Notes under the pieces: generated by a model
Databases searched by the model: none
What the model was told of the DNA's origin: nothing
The model's input: the letters and a program-made list of their open reading frames with translations, nothing else
Assembly (NCBI RefSeq): GCF_000332135.1
Contig: NZ_KB235896.1
Location: 2,243,403 to 2,307,402, forward strand
DNA from: Anabaena sp. PCC 7108
GTDB taxonomy: Bacteria; Cyanobacteriota; Cyanobacteriia; Cyanobacteriales; Nostocaceae
DNA length: 64,000 nt
Direction of reading: 5' to 3'
Translations under genes and position numbers: made by a program
In this document: positions 27,568 to 36,932 of the stretch, in pieces
Layout of the letters: every line of letters starts with the position of its first letter
Position numbering within the stretch: position 1 is the first letter of the stretch

Positions 27568-28518
27568 ATGGCAAAAGAATTAGCAATTAGCACCCGTGGA
27601 CTAACTAAGCAATTTGAACGACACATTGCTGTCAACGACGTTGACTTAGAAATCCAGATGGGAGAAGTTTACGGATTAATTGGCCCCAATGGCGCGGGCA
27701 AAACAACTCTGATGCGGATGTTAGCTGCTGCGGAGGAACCAACTACGGGTGAGATTTATATTAATGGTAATCGCTTACTGCGAGACCACAGCAATCCCAC
27801 CCTCAAGCGTCACCTGGGTTACTTACCCGATGATTATCCACTCTATGATGATTTGACAGTCTGGGACTACCTAGATTATTTTGCCCGTTTGTATCGTTTG
27901 CGGGAACCGCGACGCACACAACGCCTACACGAAGTTTTAGAACTCATCCAACTTGGTAATAAACGTAACAGCCTGATTTCTACCCTTTCACGGGGGATGA
28001 AGCAGCGCTTAAGTTTAGCCCGCACTATTATTCATGAACCGATTTTATTGCTGCTAGATGAGCCTGTTTCTGGACTTGATCCCATTGCGAGAATGCAGTT
28101 TCGGGAAATTATTAAAGCTTTGCGAGAAGCGGGAATGACAATCCTAATTTCTTCCCATGTTCTCAGCGATTTGGCTGAGTTATGTACTTCAGTGGGAATT
28201 ATGGAATTAGGCTTTTTGGTAGAAAGTGCTTCACTGCAACAACTTTATCAACGTCTGGCTCGACAGCAAATTTTAGTCTCAACTTTGGGCAATATAGATA
28301 CATTGGTGAGTCAACTAAAAAATCATCCTTTGGTGGAAGAGTGGGAGGTGTTACCTAGCAAAAATAGTGTGCGGGTGAATTTTTCGGGGAAAGAAGAAGA
28401 TTGCGCTGATTTATTGCGATCGCTTGTGAGTACAGGCATTCCCTTAACTGATTTTCACTGCACCCAAGAAGACCTAGAAACTATTTTCCTTAAATTAGGT
28501 CATAAACAAGCATCATAG
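27568..28518 (+). CDS. ABC transporter ATP-binding protein (ABC-2 type)
   Basis: 316 aa. Walker A GPNGAGKT (39-46), signature LSRGMKQRL, Walker B LLLLDEP and the switch His in ISSHVLSDL are all present. A C-terminal extension of about 90 residues is usual in ATPases of ABC-2 exporters. It is followed after 37 bases by its probable membrane partner. Export substrate is unknown; lipid, peptide or polysaccharide are all possible. Confidence 0.92.
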   Translation: MAKELAISTRGLTKQFERHIAVNDVDLEIQMGEVYGLIGPNGAGKTTLMRMLAAAEEPTTGEIYINGNRLLRDHSNPTLKRHLGYLPDDYPLYDDLTVWDYLDYFARLYRLREPRRTQRLHEVLELIQLGNKRNSLISTLSRGMKQRLSLARTIIHEPILLLLDEPVSGLDPIARMQFREIIKALREAGMTILISSHVLSDLAELCTSVGIMELGFLVESASLQQLYQRLARQQILVSTLGNIDTLVSQLKNHPLVEEWEVLPSKNSVRVNFSGKEEDCADLLRSLVSTGIPLTDFHCTQEDLETIFLKLGHKQAS

Positions 28519-28561
28519 ACAATTCAAAATTCAAAAATTACAATGCTTAGGGATTTTGATT

Positions 28562-30379
28562 ATGTTAATAAATTTCATAGACAGAGTTGGTGAATTAAAT
28601 CCACAACTATTCCGAGAACTTAAAGGAAGACTCAAGCCTTTTAACGTGTTAATCACTGTTGTTTCATCTTTGTTATTGCAACTTGTGGTTTTTTTGTTTC
28701 AGTTACGAGAATTTCCTGATGAAAAATATTCTCTGAGAGCGAATTACTGTAATTTAACACAAGGATATCAAAACCAAGAGCAACAACTTTATCAGCAGCA
28801 AACCTTACTTCAACAGAAAATAGATAGCTATCGACAAATTACACTATCAGACAATACCATAATTCCTAACTTAGAAACACAAATTAAGCAAGTTCAAACA
28901 GAGATAAGTAACTTGCAGAGTTATTTGTCCCAGAATATTTGCCCTCCGGATCAAATTAACTGGCAGTTGTGGTGGAGAGATCACTGGGAATACTACTTCT
29001 TAGCATTTAGTGTAATTTTTGTTTTTACACTATTGGTTGCTGGAACTTATTTACTCATCAGCGATTTAGCTAAAGAAGAACAGCGTGGTACACTGAACTT
29101 TATTCGCCTCAGTCCACAGTCAGAAACAAGTATCTTGACTGGGAAAATGCTAGGAGTTCCGAGTTTAATTTATCTGTTTATTCTCACAGCAATTCCTTTA
29201 CACTTCTGGGCTGGACATTCTGCAAATATTGCCTCAGGATATATTTTCAGTTACTACGCCATTCTTGCTGGTAGTGGCATTTTCTTTTACAGTGCTGCAC
29301 TCTTATTCGGTTTAGTTAGTCGCTGGTTTAGCAGTTTTCAACCTTGGTTAGGTAGCGGTGTTATTCTCCTGTTCTTATTTACGACAATGGGAATAGCATC
29401 ATCTTATAGCAACGACATAAATAACCCTCTTGCTTGGTTGAGATTTGTCAGTCCTTGGGATATCACTAATTATTTATTTCCCAATTTATTCCGTATCTAT
29501 AGAGGTTCACCCCTAGACAACCTACAATTTTTCTATTTCCCAATAGGTAAAACTGTAGTTAGCTTAGTAGGTGTTCATTTAATCAATTACGGAATTTGTA
29601 CTTACGGTATTTGGCAAGCAATGAAACGCTGCTTTAGAAACCCAAATACTACTATCTTAAGCAAGGGACAAAGTTATTTCTTTATAGCTTTTTCTCAGCT
29701 AATGTTTATCGGATTATCGATGCAAGACATTGAGCGTACACGAGATGTAAACCTGATAGGCTTAGTCGCATTTCTTAACCTACTCATAGTTATCGTGTTA
29801 ATTGCCATTCTCTCACCTCATCGCCAAACTGTACAAGATTGGGCAAGATATCGACACCAAAATCATAGAAACGCATCTCTATGGCAAGATTTATTTTCCG
29901 GTGAAAAAAGCCCTGCAATAATGGCAATAGCAATTAATTTAGCAATTGCTGCTATACCTTTAATAGTTTGGATTTCACTCATACCAGAAAATTTTGACAA
30001 TAGCGACTTTGGGAAAATTAAAGTATTGTTAGCTGTTGCTTTGTCTATTAGCTTAACAATGATTTGCGCTACCATTGCTCAGTTAATGTTGTTGATGAAA
30101 AATCCCAAGCGTCATATTTGGGCAATTGGTACTGTGGCTGTGGTAATGTTTTTACCACCTGTAATTCTGCAATTTTTGGATATTTATCCTTCCAAAAATC
30201 CAACTATTTGGCTGTTTTCTACCTTTCCTTGGTCAGCTATAGAATACGCGGGAACAGGGACAATCTTCATGGCATTACTAGCTGATTTTACGGTTCTAGC
30301 ATTGTTAAACTTCCAATTAACAAGACAAGTTAGAGTCTTAGGTGAGTCGGCAACAAAGGCATTATTAGCAGAACGTTAA
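28562..30379 (+). CDS. ABC-2 type transporter permease
   Basis: About 605 aa from the ATG at 28562, which has AGGGA about 9 bases upstream; a TTG at 28556 would add two residues. An N-terminal membrane segment (about 27-46) is followed by a periplasmic, Gln-rich coiled-coil stretch (about 60-125), then about 11-12 further membrane segments. The segment after the second helix (LAKEEQRGTLNFIRLSPQS) matches the coupling region of ABC-2 permeases. It is encoded directly after its ATPase and should form the exporter with it. The long fused membrane part suggests two ABC-2 halves. Confidence 0.85.
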   Translation: MLINFIDRVGELNPQLFRELKGRLKPFNVLITVVSSLLLQLVVFLFQLREFPDEKYSLRANYCNLTQGYQNQEQQLYQQQTLLQQKIDSYRQITLSDNTIIPNLETQIKQVQTEISNLQSYLSQNICPPDQINWQLWWRDHWEYYFLAFSVIFVFTLLVAGTYLLISDLAKEEQRGTLNFIRLSPQSETSILTGKMLGVPSLIYLFILTAIPLHFWAGHSANIASGYIFSYYAILAGSGIFFYSAALLFGLVSRWFSSFQPWLGSGVILLFLFTTMGIASSYSNDINNPLAWLRFVSPWDITNYLFPNLFRIYRGSPLDNLQFFYFPIGKTVVSLVGVHLINYGICTYGIWQAMKRCFRNPNTTILSKGQSYFFIAFSQLMFIGLSMQDIERTRDVNLIGLVAFLNLLIVIVLIAILSPHRQTVQDWARYRHQNHRNASLWQDLFSGEKSPAIMAIAINLAIAAIPLIVWISLIPENFDNSDFGKIKVLLAVALSISLTMICATIAQLMLLMKNPKRHIWAIGTVAVVMFLPPVILQFLDIYPSKNPTIWLFSTFPWSAIEYAGTGTIFMALLADFTVLALLNFQLTRQVRVLGESATKALLAER

Positions 30380-30430
30380 AATAAGTCTAAAGACAAAAAT
30401 AAAGACTTGTTAATTAATTAAACACATGAT

Positions 30431-30460
30431 AACCGCTGCTAGACACTTGTCTCGGCGGTT
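30431..30460 (+). terminator. Probable terminator after the ABC-2 permease
   Basis: AACCGC pairs with GCGGTT, enclosing AGACA/TGTCT as an inner stem, followed by AAATTTTG. The T run is weak, so this may be a partial terminator. It lies 51 bases beyond the permease stop codon. Confidence 0.5.
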
Positions 30461-30525
30461 AAATTTTGTGATCAAAATTACTGATTATGTTTAATAATGA
30501 TATTTGAAATCTCACAGACAAATTC

Positions 30526-31704
30526 ATGAAACACTCACTCAGACTTCCTCAAAAATTGATGCTGCTAGGTTCAGGAGAACTAGGCAAAGAATTTGTAATT
30601 GCTGCTCAACGCTTGGGTAATTATGTAATTGCAGTTGACCGTTATGCAAATGCTCCCGCTATGCAAGTTGCAGACTGTGCTGAAGTTATTTCTATGCTCA
30701 ATGCGGATGATTTAGAAGCTGTTGTCAGTAAACATCAACCTGATTTTATTATTCCCGAAATCGAAGCTATTAGAACTGAAAAACTACAGGAATTTGAGCA
30801 AAGAGAAATTACAGTTATTCCTACAGCAGCGGCAACTAATTACACAATGAATCGTGATAGAATTAGGGAATTGGCACATAACGAACTAGGAATTAGAACA
30901 GCTAAATATGGTTATGCGGTAACTTTAGAAGAATTAATTACTATTTCTGAAAAAATTGGCTTTCCCAATGTTGTCAAACCTGTGATGTCATCATCGGGAA
31001 AAGGTCAATCTGTGGTTAAGGATCAAACAGAAGTTGAGAAAGCTTGGAATTATGCTATTTCTAATTCCCGTGGTGACAGTCAAAAAGTAATTGTCGAAGA
31101 ATTTATCAACTTTGAAATTGAGATTACTTTACTAACAATTAAACAATGGGACGCACCGACAATTTTCTGTTCTCCTATTGGACACCGTCAAGAAAGAGGC
31201 GATTATCAAGAATCTTGGCAACCAGCAAATATTTCTGAAGATAAAATATTAGCATCTCAAGAAATCGCTAAAAAAGTTACTGATGCTTTAGGAGGTGCGG
31301 GAATTTTTGGAGTTGAATTTTTTATCACTCAAGATGAAGTGATTTTTTCTGAACTTTCCCCCAGACCCCATGATACAGGTATGGTGACATTAATTTCCCA
31401 AAATTTGAATGAATTTGAATTACATCTACGGGCAATTTTAGGTTTACCAATTCCCAATATTGAGCAGTTAGGATTTTCTGCAAGTGCAGTAATTTTAGCT
31501 TCCGAAAACTCTGATTCTATTGAGTTTACTGGTGTGGCTGATGCTTTAGCAGAAAAAGATGTAGATATTAAGTTATTTGGTAAACCCTCTGCTCATCCTT
31601 ATCGACGTATGGGAGTGGCTTTAGCAAAAGGTGTTGATGAAAAAGAAGCGAGGGAAAAGGCAACAAAGGCAGCTAGTAAAGTTAAAATAATTCGTAATTC
31701 GTAA
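30526..31704 (+). CDS. purT: Formate-dependent phosphoribosylglycinamide formyltransferase
   Basis: 392 aa ATP-grasp enzyme. The N-terminal fold starts LMLLGSGELGKEFVIAAQRLG; the conserved EIEAI and RDRIRELAHNELGI follow; the ATP-binding segment is PVMSSSGKGQS, and metal-binding residues lie in FGVEFFITQDEVIFSELSPRPHD. It formylates GAR using formate and ATP, an alternative to folate-dependent PurN in purine synthesis. Single gene with its own upstream spacing; length is typical. Confidence 0.96.
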   Translation: MKHSLRLPQKLMLLGSGELGKEFVIAAQRLGNYVIAVDRYANAPAMQVADCAEVISMLNADDLEAVVSKHQPDFIIPEIEAIRTEKLQEFEQREITVIPTAAATNYTMNRDRIRELAHNELGIRTAKYGYAVTLEELITISEKIGFPNVVKPVMSSSGKGQSVVKDQTEVEKAWNYAISNSRGDSQKVIVEEFINFEIEITLLTIKQWDAPTIFCSPIGHRQERGDYQESWQPANISEDKILASQEIAKKVTDALGGAGIFGVEFFITQDEVIFSELSPRPHDTGMVTLISQNLNEFELHLRAILGLPIPNIEQLGFSASAVILASENSDSIEFTGVADALAEKDVDIKLFGKPSAHPYRRMGVALAKGVDEKEAREKATKAASKVKIIRNS

Positions 31705-31709
31705 AGCTC

Positions 31710-31807
31710 ACCAACCACGTCAGATATCAAAAATCTGTTTATTTACTAGATTTATGAAGTCTGACGCACCCTACAATAGATTTTTGGTGTGACACTTGCG
31801 TAAGCCC
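31710..31807. repeat. Degenerate copy of the AGGACTTACGCAA MITE
   Basis: In inverted orientation, the end GACACTTGCGTAAG and the core CAGATATCAAAAATCTG with TCTGACGCACCCTAC match the elements at 46460 and 49620. One terminal repeat carries a substitution (AGGGCTTACGCAA) and the other end is lost. Confidence 0.65.
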
Positions 31808-31846
31808 TACCTATATTTCAAAAATCAAATATTTGCTATATTTTGA

Positions 31847-33346
31847 TTACAGACCCAAATCAACAGCAATGCGATGAGCGCAAGCAAACCCAGAAAAAGC
31901 CACCGCATTTAAACCCTGTCCAGGAAAGGTGCTATCCCCCACACAATACAGCCCAGGAATAGCGGTACGATTAAAAGGCATTACCAATAAACCCCACAAT
32001 TTACGTTTGGGTATGGGTCCATAAGTACCATCTGTGCGGCCTAAAAAGCGACGATGAGTCAGCGGTGTTCCTATTTCTAAATAATCTAATCCAGCATCTA
32101 ATCCGGGAAAAATCTGTTCTAGTCGTTCAATAATTACTCCTGCGGCTTGTTCTTTCTTTTCTTCATACTCACTTGGTGAAAGTCCCTGCCAATCAGCAAT
32201 CCAGTGTGGTGTAAAAGCATGGATAATGTGGTATCCCTTTGGCGCTAAATCTGGATCAAGTAAGGTGGGAATAGAAACGAAAATAGTCCCCCCCGCTAAC
32301 TCCATTTTCTCCCAATCTTCTAGCAAAATATGATGACACTCTGTTTGGACAGGTAAAACTGACGCTTTTACCCCTATATGCAAACTTAAAAAACTGGGGG
32401 ATTTTTGGTATCTTTGTTGCCAATTTTTCTCATTATTTGGCATTTTATCTGCTGGTAGTAGTTTTTCAAAGGTGTCCCAGCGCGTAGTATTAGATACTAT
32501 CTTTTTAGCATGATAAATTTTACCATTAGCCAGTTTTACACCTACAGCTTTTCCCTGTTCAGTCAGGATTTTTGTCACTCTGGCTTGGTATTGAATTTTA
32601 CCTCCATATTTTTCTAAACCTGCAACTAATTTTTGGGCAATTTTTCCTACTCCACCTTGAGGATACTTCACTCCTCCATAGTGTCTATCTGAAAAAACCA
32701 TTCCTGCATTAATCATGGGTGTCATTGCGGCTGGAACTACTGACCAGCAATAACACTCGATATCAATAAACTTCAATAACAGCGGATCTTTAATGTAGCG
32801 TTTGGCAATATCTCCGACATTTAGGGGTAAATACTTAGCCAAGCCTAGACAAGCTAAAGGTTGTTGGAAAAATACCCGCAGTAGATATCCTGGTTCTTCT
32901 AGGGAAAGTAATTCAAAGCTATTTAGGTAATTAAAGACTTTTTGACATTCACCATAGAAACCACGAATTCCTTTTTCTTCATGAGGGAAATAAGCAATCA
33001 GATTTTGCAAAAATTTTTCATAATTTTTATCAACTTTAATATCTAACCCGTTAGGTAGATGATAATGAATCTGCACAGGATCTGCTATTGATTCTAGGCT
33101 GACATTTACAGCTTCTAAGGCGCGGGTAAGTAGGTTTGTTGTGCCTTTATCTCCCAAACCAAAAATCATGGATGCGCCCACATCAAATGTGTATTCTTGA
33201 CGTTGAAAATAGCCAGCGCTACCGCCAGGTATCAGATAACTTTCTAGAACTAAGACTTTTGCTCCTTTGGCTGCTAACTGGGTTGCTGTTACTAAACCCC
33301 CAATACCAGCACCAATGACAATAACATCAAATAATTCGTAATTCAT
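31847..33346 (-). CDS. crtH: Carotene isomerase (prolycopene isomerase), CrtH/CRTISO type
   Basis: 499 aa flavoprotein. The N-terminal FAD/NAD dinucleotide motif reads [18 protein letters not shown], followed by [18 protein letters not shown], typical of CrtI/CRTISO enzymes; the C-terminal FAD-contact region reads [22 protein letters not shown]. CrtH converts poly-cis lycopene (prolycopene) to all-trans lycopene after CrtP and CrtQ in carotenoid synthesis, at the thylakoid or plasma membrane. The similarity to CRTISO rather than CrtI or CrtO is judged from these N- and C-terminal phrases and length. Confidence 0.9.
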   Translation of the reverse strand: MNYELFDVIVIGAGIGGLVTATQLAAKGAKVLVLESYLIPGGSAGYFQRQEYTFDVGASMIFGLGDKGTTNLLTRALEAVNVSLESIADPVQIHYHLPNGLDIKVDKNYEKFLQNLIAYFPHEEKGIRGFYGECQKVFNYLNSFELLSLEEPGYLLRVFFQQPLACLGLAKYLPLNVGDIAKRYIKDPLLLKFIDIECYCWSVVPAAMTPMINAGMVFSDRHYGGVKYPQGGVGKIAQKLVAGLEKYGGKIQYQARVTKILTEQGKAVGVKLANGKIYHAKKIVSNTTRWDTFEKLLPADKMPNNEKNWQQRYQKSPSFLSLHIGVKASVLPVQTECHHILLEDWEKMELAGGTIFVSIPTLLDPDLAPKGYHIIHAFTPHWIADWQGLSPSEYEEKKEQAAGVIIERLEQIFPGLDAGLDYLEIGTPLTHRRFLGRTDGTYGPIPKRKLWGLLVMPFNRTAIPGLYCVGDSTFPGQGLNAVAFSGFACAHRIAVDLGL

Positions 33347-33471
33347 ATTTTTTAAATTTAGTTTAGGAGTTTATCAGCAATACTATTGGAGATAGTATTA
33401 ATGTATGATACATGATTTCTATTTTATTCCAGATAAATGCCTCAAAATTTGGTTTAATGATGCTGAATTGA

Positions 33472-33545
33472 CAAAAAAAGAGGGAAAAGCCTGCTGCTGC
33501 TGGCCAATCCCGTCTGCCGATCCTTTAAAGAGAGGAGAACACTTT
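33472..33545 (-). ncRNA. Candidate small RNA, about 74 nt, minus strand
   Basis: Promoter: TTGACA (33575-33580), an 18-base spacer, TACACT (33551-33556) on the minus strand, predicting a start near 33545. The end is an intrinsic terminator: GGGA-UU-GGCC, loop AGCAGCAGCA, GGCU-UU-UCCC, then UCUUUUUUU (about 33513 to 33472). The 5' part is pyrimidine-rich (CUCCUCUCUUU). No ORF is present and crtH starts 126 bases further downstream, beyond the terminator. I do not recognise the family; Yfr-type RNAs were considered but the diagnostic motif was not found. Confidence 0.6.
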
Positions 33546-33550
33546 CTAAG

Positions 33551-33580
33551 AGTGTAGCCTTGATTGAGAATATATGTCAA
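33551..33580 (-). promoter_or_regulatory. Sigma70-type promoter for the candidate small RNA
   Basis: A perfect -35 box TTGACA and a 4/6 match -10 box TACACT, 18 bases apart, directly upstream of the terminator-bounded segment. Confidence 0.55.
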
Positions 33581-33738
33581 CTATTAATGAAAAATTATCT
33601 CAATAGATAGGTATAGATAGGTAGGGTATGAAGAAACTTGGCTATTGCCAATCCCAATTTGGGATCAGCCACACACGGGAAAGAGTATGATGATGATGTT
33701 TCAGTTCCTATATAATGACAGGCTGCCTATTTCTGGCT

Positions 33739-34395
33739 ATGACGCAACAATTGCTTGTTTATGTCCCACCCCATCCTTTAATCAAGCACTGGCTGGCAGT
33801 TGCCCGTGATGCGGCTACGCCTTCAGTATTATTTCGTTCTGCAATTACTGAGTTAGGAAGATGGCTAACTTATGAAGCGGCACGAGATTGGTTACCTACC
33901 CTAGAAACAACTGTGGAGAGTCCGTTGGCTCCCTGTTCAGCAACTTTGATTGATCCTTTAGTACCTGTTGCAGTTGTGCCGATTCTCCGGGCTGGGTTAG
34001 GCTTACTGGAAGGAGCGCAAACTTTGCTACCTTTAGCATCAATTTACCATTTGGGTTTAGTGCGAAACGAGGAAACACTAGAAGTTTCTTGTTATCTGAA
34101 TAAATTGCCAGAAAAATTTGCCCCTGAAACCAGGGTGTTAATTACCGATCCGATGTTGGCAACAGGAGCGTCTATAATGACGGCAATGGCAGAATTGACA
34201 CAGAGGGGTGTTGATCCCGCATTGACACGAATAGTTTGTGTGGTAGCTGCGCCACCAGCCTTGAAAAAATTGAGTAGTGCTTATCCTGGCTTAACGGTTT
34301 ACAGCGCTACTATTGATGAAATAGTAAATGACAAAGGATACATAGTACCAGGATTGGGAGATGCAGGCGATCGCATTTTTGGAACTATTAGCTAG
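33739..34395 (+). CDS. upp: Uracil phosphoribosyltransferase
   Basis: 218 aa from the ATG at 33739 (MTQQLLVYVPPHPL); an in-frame ATG at 33715 would add 8 residues that look non-native. The PRPP-binding loop is VLITDPMLATGASIMTA; the uracil-binding C-terminal region includes DAGDRIFGT. It makes UMP from uracil and PRPP in pyrimidine salvage. The divergent small-RNA promoter at 33551-33580 lies about 160 bases upstream. Confidence 0.92.
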   Translation: MTQQLLVYVPPHPLIKHWLAVARDAATPSVLFRSAITELGRWLTYEAARDWLPTLETTVESPLAPCSATLIDPLVPVAVVPILRAGLGLLEGAQTLLPLASIYHLGLVRNEETLEVSCYLNKLPEKFAPETRVLITDPMLATGASIMTAMAELTQRGVDPALTRIVCVVAAPPALKKLSSAYPGLTVYSATIDEIVNDKGYIVPGLGDAGDRIFGTIS

Positions 34396-34467
34396 TAGGA
34401 TGCAGCTAGAGCCAGAAAATGGTTTAAATACTTTGGAAGTAGCAGGTTTCTTGAAGGCGGTAAAGAT

Positions 34468-34821
34468 ATGAGTCAGCGAGATGGTTTTGCTAGTGGTTTT
34501 TTTGTTGGGACTTTAGTTGGTGGCGTAGTTGGTGGGATTCTGGGTGCAGTGCTGGCATCTCGAAGGGACGCGCAGTTGGCAGCAGAAGAGGAGATAGGAC
34601 TCTCTGATGGTTCCATCGAAGGAAATAAAGTCACAGCTAAAAGACGGCAAATGAGAGCCGCAGCCAATGAAGGTTTGGAAATGGAAACGGCACGGCGATC
34701 GCTAGAAGATAAAATTGCCCAACTCAATGCCACGATTGATGATGTTCGTAACCAGTTAGGGAATGTCAATGGCAATTCAGTCCAAGCTGCAAATGAGCGC
34801 AGTCTTTCCCAAGACTCTTGA
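34468..34821 (+). CDS. YtxH-like glycine-zipper membrane protein
   Basis: 117 aa. A glycine-zipper membrane helix lies at about 9-30 (GFFVGTLVGGVVGGILG). The rest is charged and helical, with a predicted coiled coil at about 70-100. Similar small proteins are annotated YtxH or gas-vesicle-like, but I see no gas vesicle genes. It follows upp by 72 bases on the same strand. Function unknown. Confidence 0.7.
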   Translation: MSQRDGFASGFFVGTLVGGVVGGILGAVLASRRDAQLAAEEEIGLSDGSIEGNKVTAKRRQMRAAANEGLEMETARRSLEDKIAQLNATIDDVRNQLGNVNGNSVQAANERSLSQDS

Positions 34822-35059
34822 AAAATGTTTGTTACATAGTGAACGCACCAGTTATGGTAGATGTGGCAACGATTTCCAAACATTAGGACGGTATGGCGGA
34901 AATCAAATAACTATTTAAAATTATTAAAAAGCTTGTTAAACCAGGTTTTTGGATTTTGAATTTTGGATTTTGAATTCCGTCAAGCGGTACTAGAGCATTG
35001 GTTCAATTAAAATCAATCATAAGACCTCATTTGACACTTAGCAGGAAACCAACGAATCC

Positions 35060-35314
35060 ATGTATTTACTATTTAACACACTGGCAACCTTCGTTACCTT
35101 TTATAGCTCTTTGCTAATTATTCGAGTTTTGTTAACCTGGTTCCCGCAAATCAATTGGTATAACCAACCATTTGCGGCTTTGAGCCAAATTACTGATCCT
35201 TATCTAAATCTGTTCCGCTCAATTATTCCCCCTTTGGGTGGGATGGATTTTTCTCCAATGGTAGCGATTCTCCTACTCCAAGTTTTAGGTAGTGGATTGC
35301 AATCAATCGTGTAA
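35060..35314 (+). CDS. YggT family membrane protein (YlmG-like)
   Basis: 84 aa with two membrane helices and the family phrases IRVLLTWFPQINW and DPYLNLFRSIIPPLGGMDFSP. YlmG/YggT proteins act in thylakoid or cell-division-associated membrane organisation in plastids and cyanobacteria. Single gene, typical length. Confidence 0.9.
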   Translation: MYLLFNTLATFVTFYSSLLIIRVLLTWFPQINWYNQPFAALSQITDPYLNLFRSIIPPLGGMDFSPMVAILLLQVLGSGLQSIV

Positions 35315-35376
35315 CTGAAAATTTGTAGTTGATTCTACATTTATACTCAAAACGGCTTAATCATTTGGTTCCATAG

Positions 35377-35405
35377 GTAGGGGTTTAGCAGTGCTAAACC
35401 TTTAC
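35377..35405. repeat. GTAGGGGTTTAGCA hairpin repeat, copy 1
   Basis: GTAGGGGTTTAGCA pairs imperfectly with TGCTAAACCTTTAC. A perfect copy is at 37634-37662. It lies 62 bases downstream of the YggT gene and might also mark its transcript end. Confidence 0.55.
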
Positions 35406-35510
35406 ACATCTCGGTTTTTCGTGATCTTGCAAAAATCCATGTTTCAGCCGTGTTTAGTATAAAAACTTTTGAGTCTGGACTAACTAGCCCAGACTTATTT
35501 TATTTATTTA

Positions 35511-35942
35511 CTAACGCCTAACTTGTCCGCTAAAGCCAGTGGCTTTAAATTGCTTCAACTTCAATGGAGTTGGCTGATTTGCAGGTACAGAAATTCTTAG
35601 CTCAAAATCACTGATGCCTGGGGGTACTTCGGGGATAGAACCTAATCTAGTGCGGTTTTGCATGACTGAATCGTTGTTGGCATCATAGATACGTCCAAAG
35701 ATATCTGCATCGTAAACTGTTTTGTAAGTGCCATTTTCTGCCTTACCAGTGACTATAAAGCAATTAGCGGCTGCTGAACCGCTACTAATAACAGCACCTT
35801 CTGCTAGTTCTGGAGGACAATCATTATAGGAAATATCAAATAGTCTAATTTGTGTCAGTGCTACAGCCGGAGGAGTAAACACCCACGAAAGTAACCCGAT
35901 AACGCCAGAAATCAAGATAAGCGTGAGTGAGCGCGATCGCAT
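35511..35942 (-). CDS. Exported hypothetical protein
   Basis: 143 aa from the ATG at 35942; an in-frame ATG at 35987 would add 15 residues, but a TATAAT hexamer lies inside that extension, so I prefer the shorter form. A signal peptide (SLTLILISGVIGLLSWVF ending PAVA) is followed by a secreted domain with two Cys (in NDCPPEL and AANCFIV) that could form a disulfide. It ends with a basic tail. Cyanobacterium-like but no family recognised. Confidence 0.65.
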   Translation of the reverse strand: MRSRSLTLILISGVIGLLSWVFTPPAVALTQIRLFDISYNDCPPELAEGAVISSGSAAANCFIVTGKAENGTYKTVYDADIFGRIYDANNDSVMQNRTRLGSIPEVPPGISDFELRISVPANQPTPLKLKQFKATGFSGQVRR

Positions 35943-36090
35943 AGAAGACACCGTAATTTTATTAAGATTATACGCAACTTTTAACATCAGTTGACCTAAA
36001 TTTTACGGCTCAGGAATTTGAGAGTTGAATTTAACGCTGTAATAACGCTGTAATATTTATATAAAATAGACCCTCAGTTGCTATTGCCCT

Positions 36091-36702
36091 ATGAACCCAG
36101 ATGAGATTGAAGCAGCCTTGCAAACAGCTTTTAATCGTTGTGATGCAGCCCGCTGTCCTCTCACTGATATCCAAAAACAAATATTACTACAACTAGTTGG
36201 TCAAGTTCAAAGAGATTCGACTTCTAGGGTATCAGATGCTGATAATCCATTGGATGAACTGACATCAGAGGAGTTAGAAGCGTTTTTACAGTTTGTCAAA
36301 GTAGAGGAAAAACAAAACCGTACTTGGAAGGTGCAACTGCTTAACGACTGGCTTTTGGGACAAGATTCGGGAAAAGTGCAGTTTATCCGCGATCGCTATG
36401 GTTTACAGTGGTTGAATCGGGTGGAAGCATATCATTTTGACAAATATTCTTATTTTGAAGAAGCGCTACAGTTAAGAATAGGCGATCGCATTGAAGTTTC
36501 TAATGCACTGTGGGAATGGATACCCGAAGATGATTCCTATGAGCGGGAATGGTTTCCCTGTATGGTGATTAAGGTTGATGAAATTAGCGATGGTGATGAA
36601 GTCTTTACTAGTTGTCTGATTCGCTTTTTTAATGGCACTGAGTATGAGATTCAAGGCATTTATGAATGGAATCGCTATAATTGGCGTTGGCCGCAGATGT
36701 AG
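36091..36702 (+). CDS. Conserved hypothetical protein, 203 aa
   Basis: A soluble acidic protein. The first 110 residues are helical (for example DEIEAALQTAFNR and LTSEELEAFLQFVKVEEK); the last 80 are rich in aromatic residues and look like a beta-barrel domain (RIGDRIEV, WFPCMVIKVDE, SCLIRFFNGTEYEI). No family named. It is unrelated in direction and spacing to the toxin-antitoxin pair that follows. Confidence 0.7.
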   Translation: MNPDEIEAALQTAFNRCDAARCPLTDIQKQILLQLVGQVQRDSTSRVSDADNPLDELTSEELEAFLQFVKVEEKQNRTWKVQLLNDWLLGQDSGKVQFIRDRYGLQWLNRVEAYHFDKYSYFEEALQLRIGDRIEVSNALWEWIPEDDSYEREWFPCMVIKVDEISDGDEVFTSCLIRFFNGTEYEIQGIYEWNRYNWRWPQM

Positions 36703-36803
36703 AGCATATGTGGTGATTTTTAGTCTCTACTTTTAGCAGTTTATCAAATAACTCAGCATATTTTTTAATTCGTGTTTAGCCAGTTTTCAACTTTCAAATT
36801 AGG

Positions 36804-36932
36804 TAAGTACTAGGACAGAATTAATTACACAATGTCATTGCGAATGGAACGCAGTGGAATGACGCAATCGCAAGGGCTGGGATTGCTTCGCTTCGCTCGC
36901 AATGACTGTAAATATTTTTGTCCAATTACTTA
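36804..36932 (-). mobile_element. 129-bp MITE, copy 1, overlapping vapC
   Basis: Terminal inverted repeats TAAGTAMTWGGACARAA bound a 129-base palindromic core that includes GCGAGCGAAGCGAAGCAATC. It is inverted relative to copies at 41163-41291 and 43914-44042, all exactly 129 bases. TA at the ends suggests an IS630/Tc1-type target choice. Bases 36835-36932 code for the tail of the VapC toxin. Confidence 0.85.

Noticed and set aside
33481-33560. Possible riboswitch in the upp leader
   Set aside because: No match to known riboswitch cores on the plus strand; promoter and terminator features point to a minus-strand small RNA instead.
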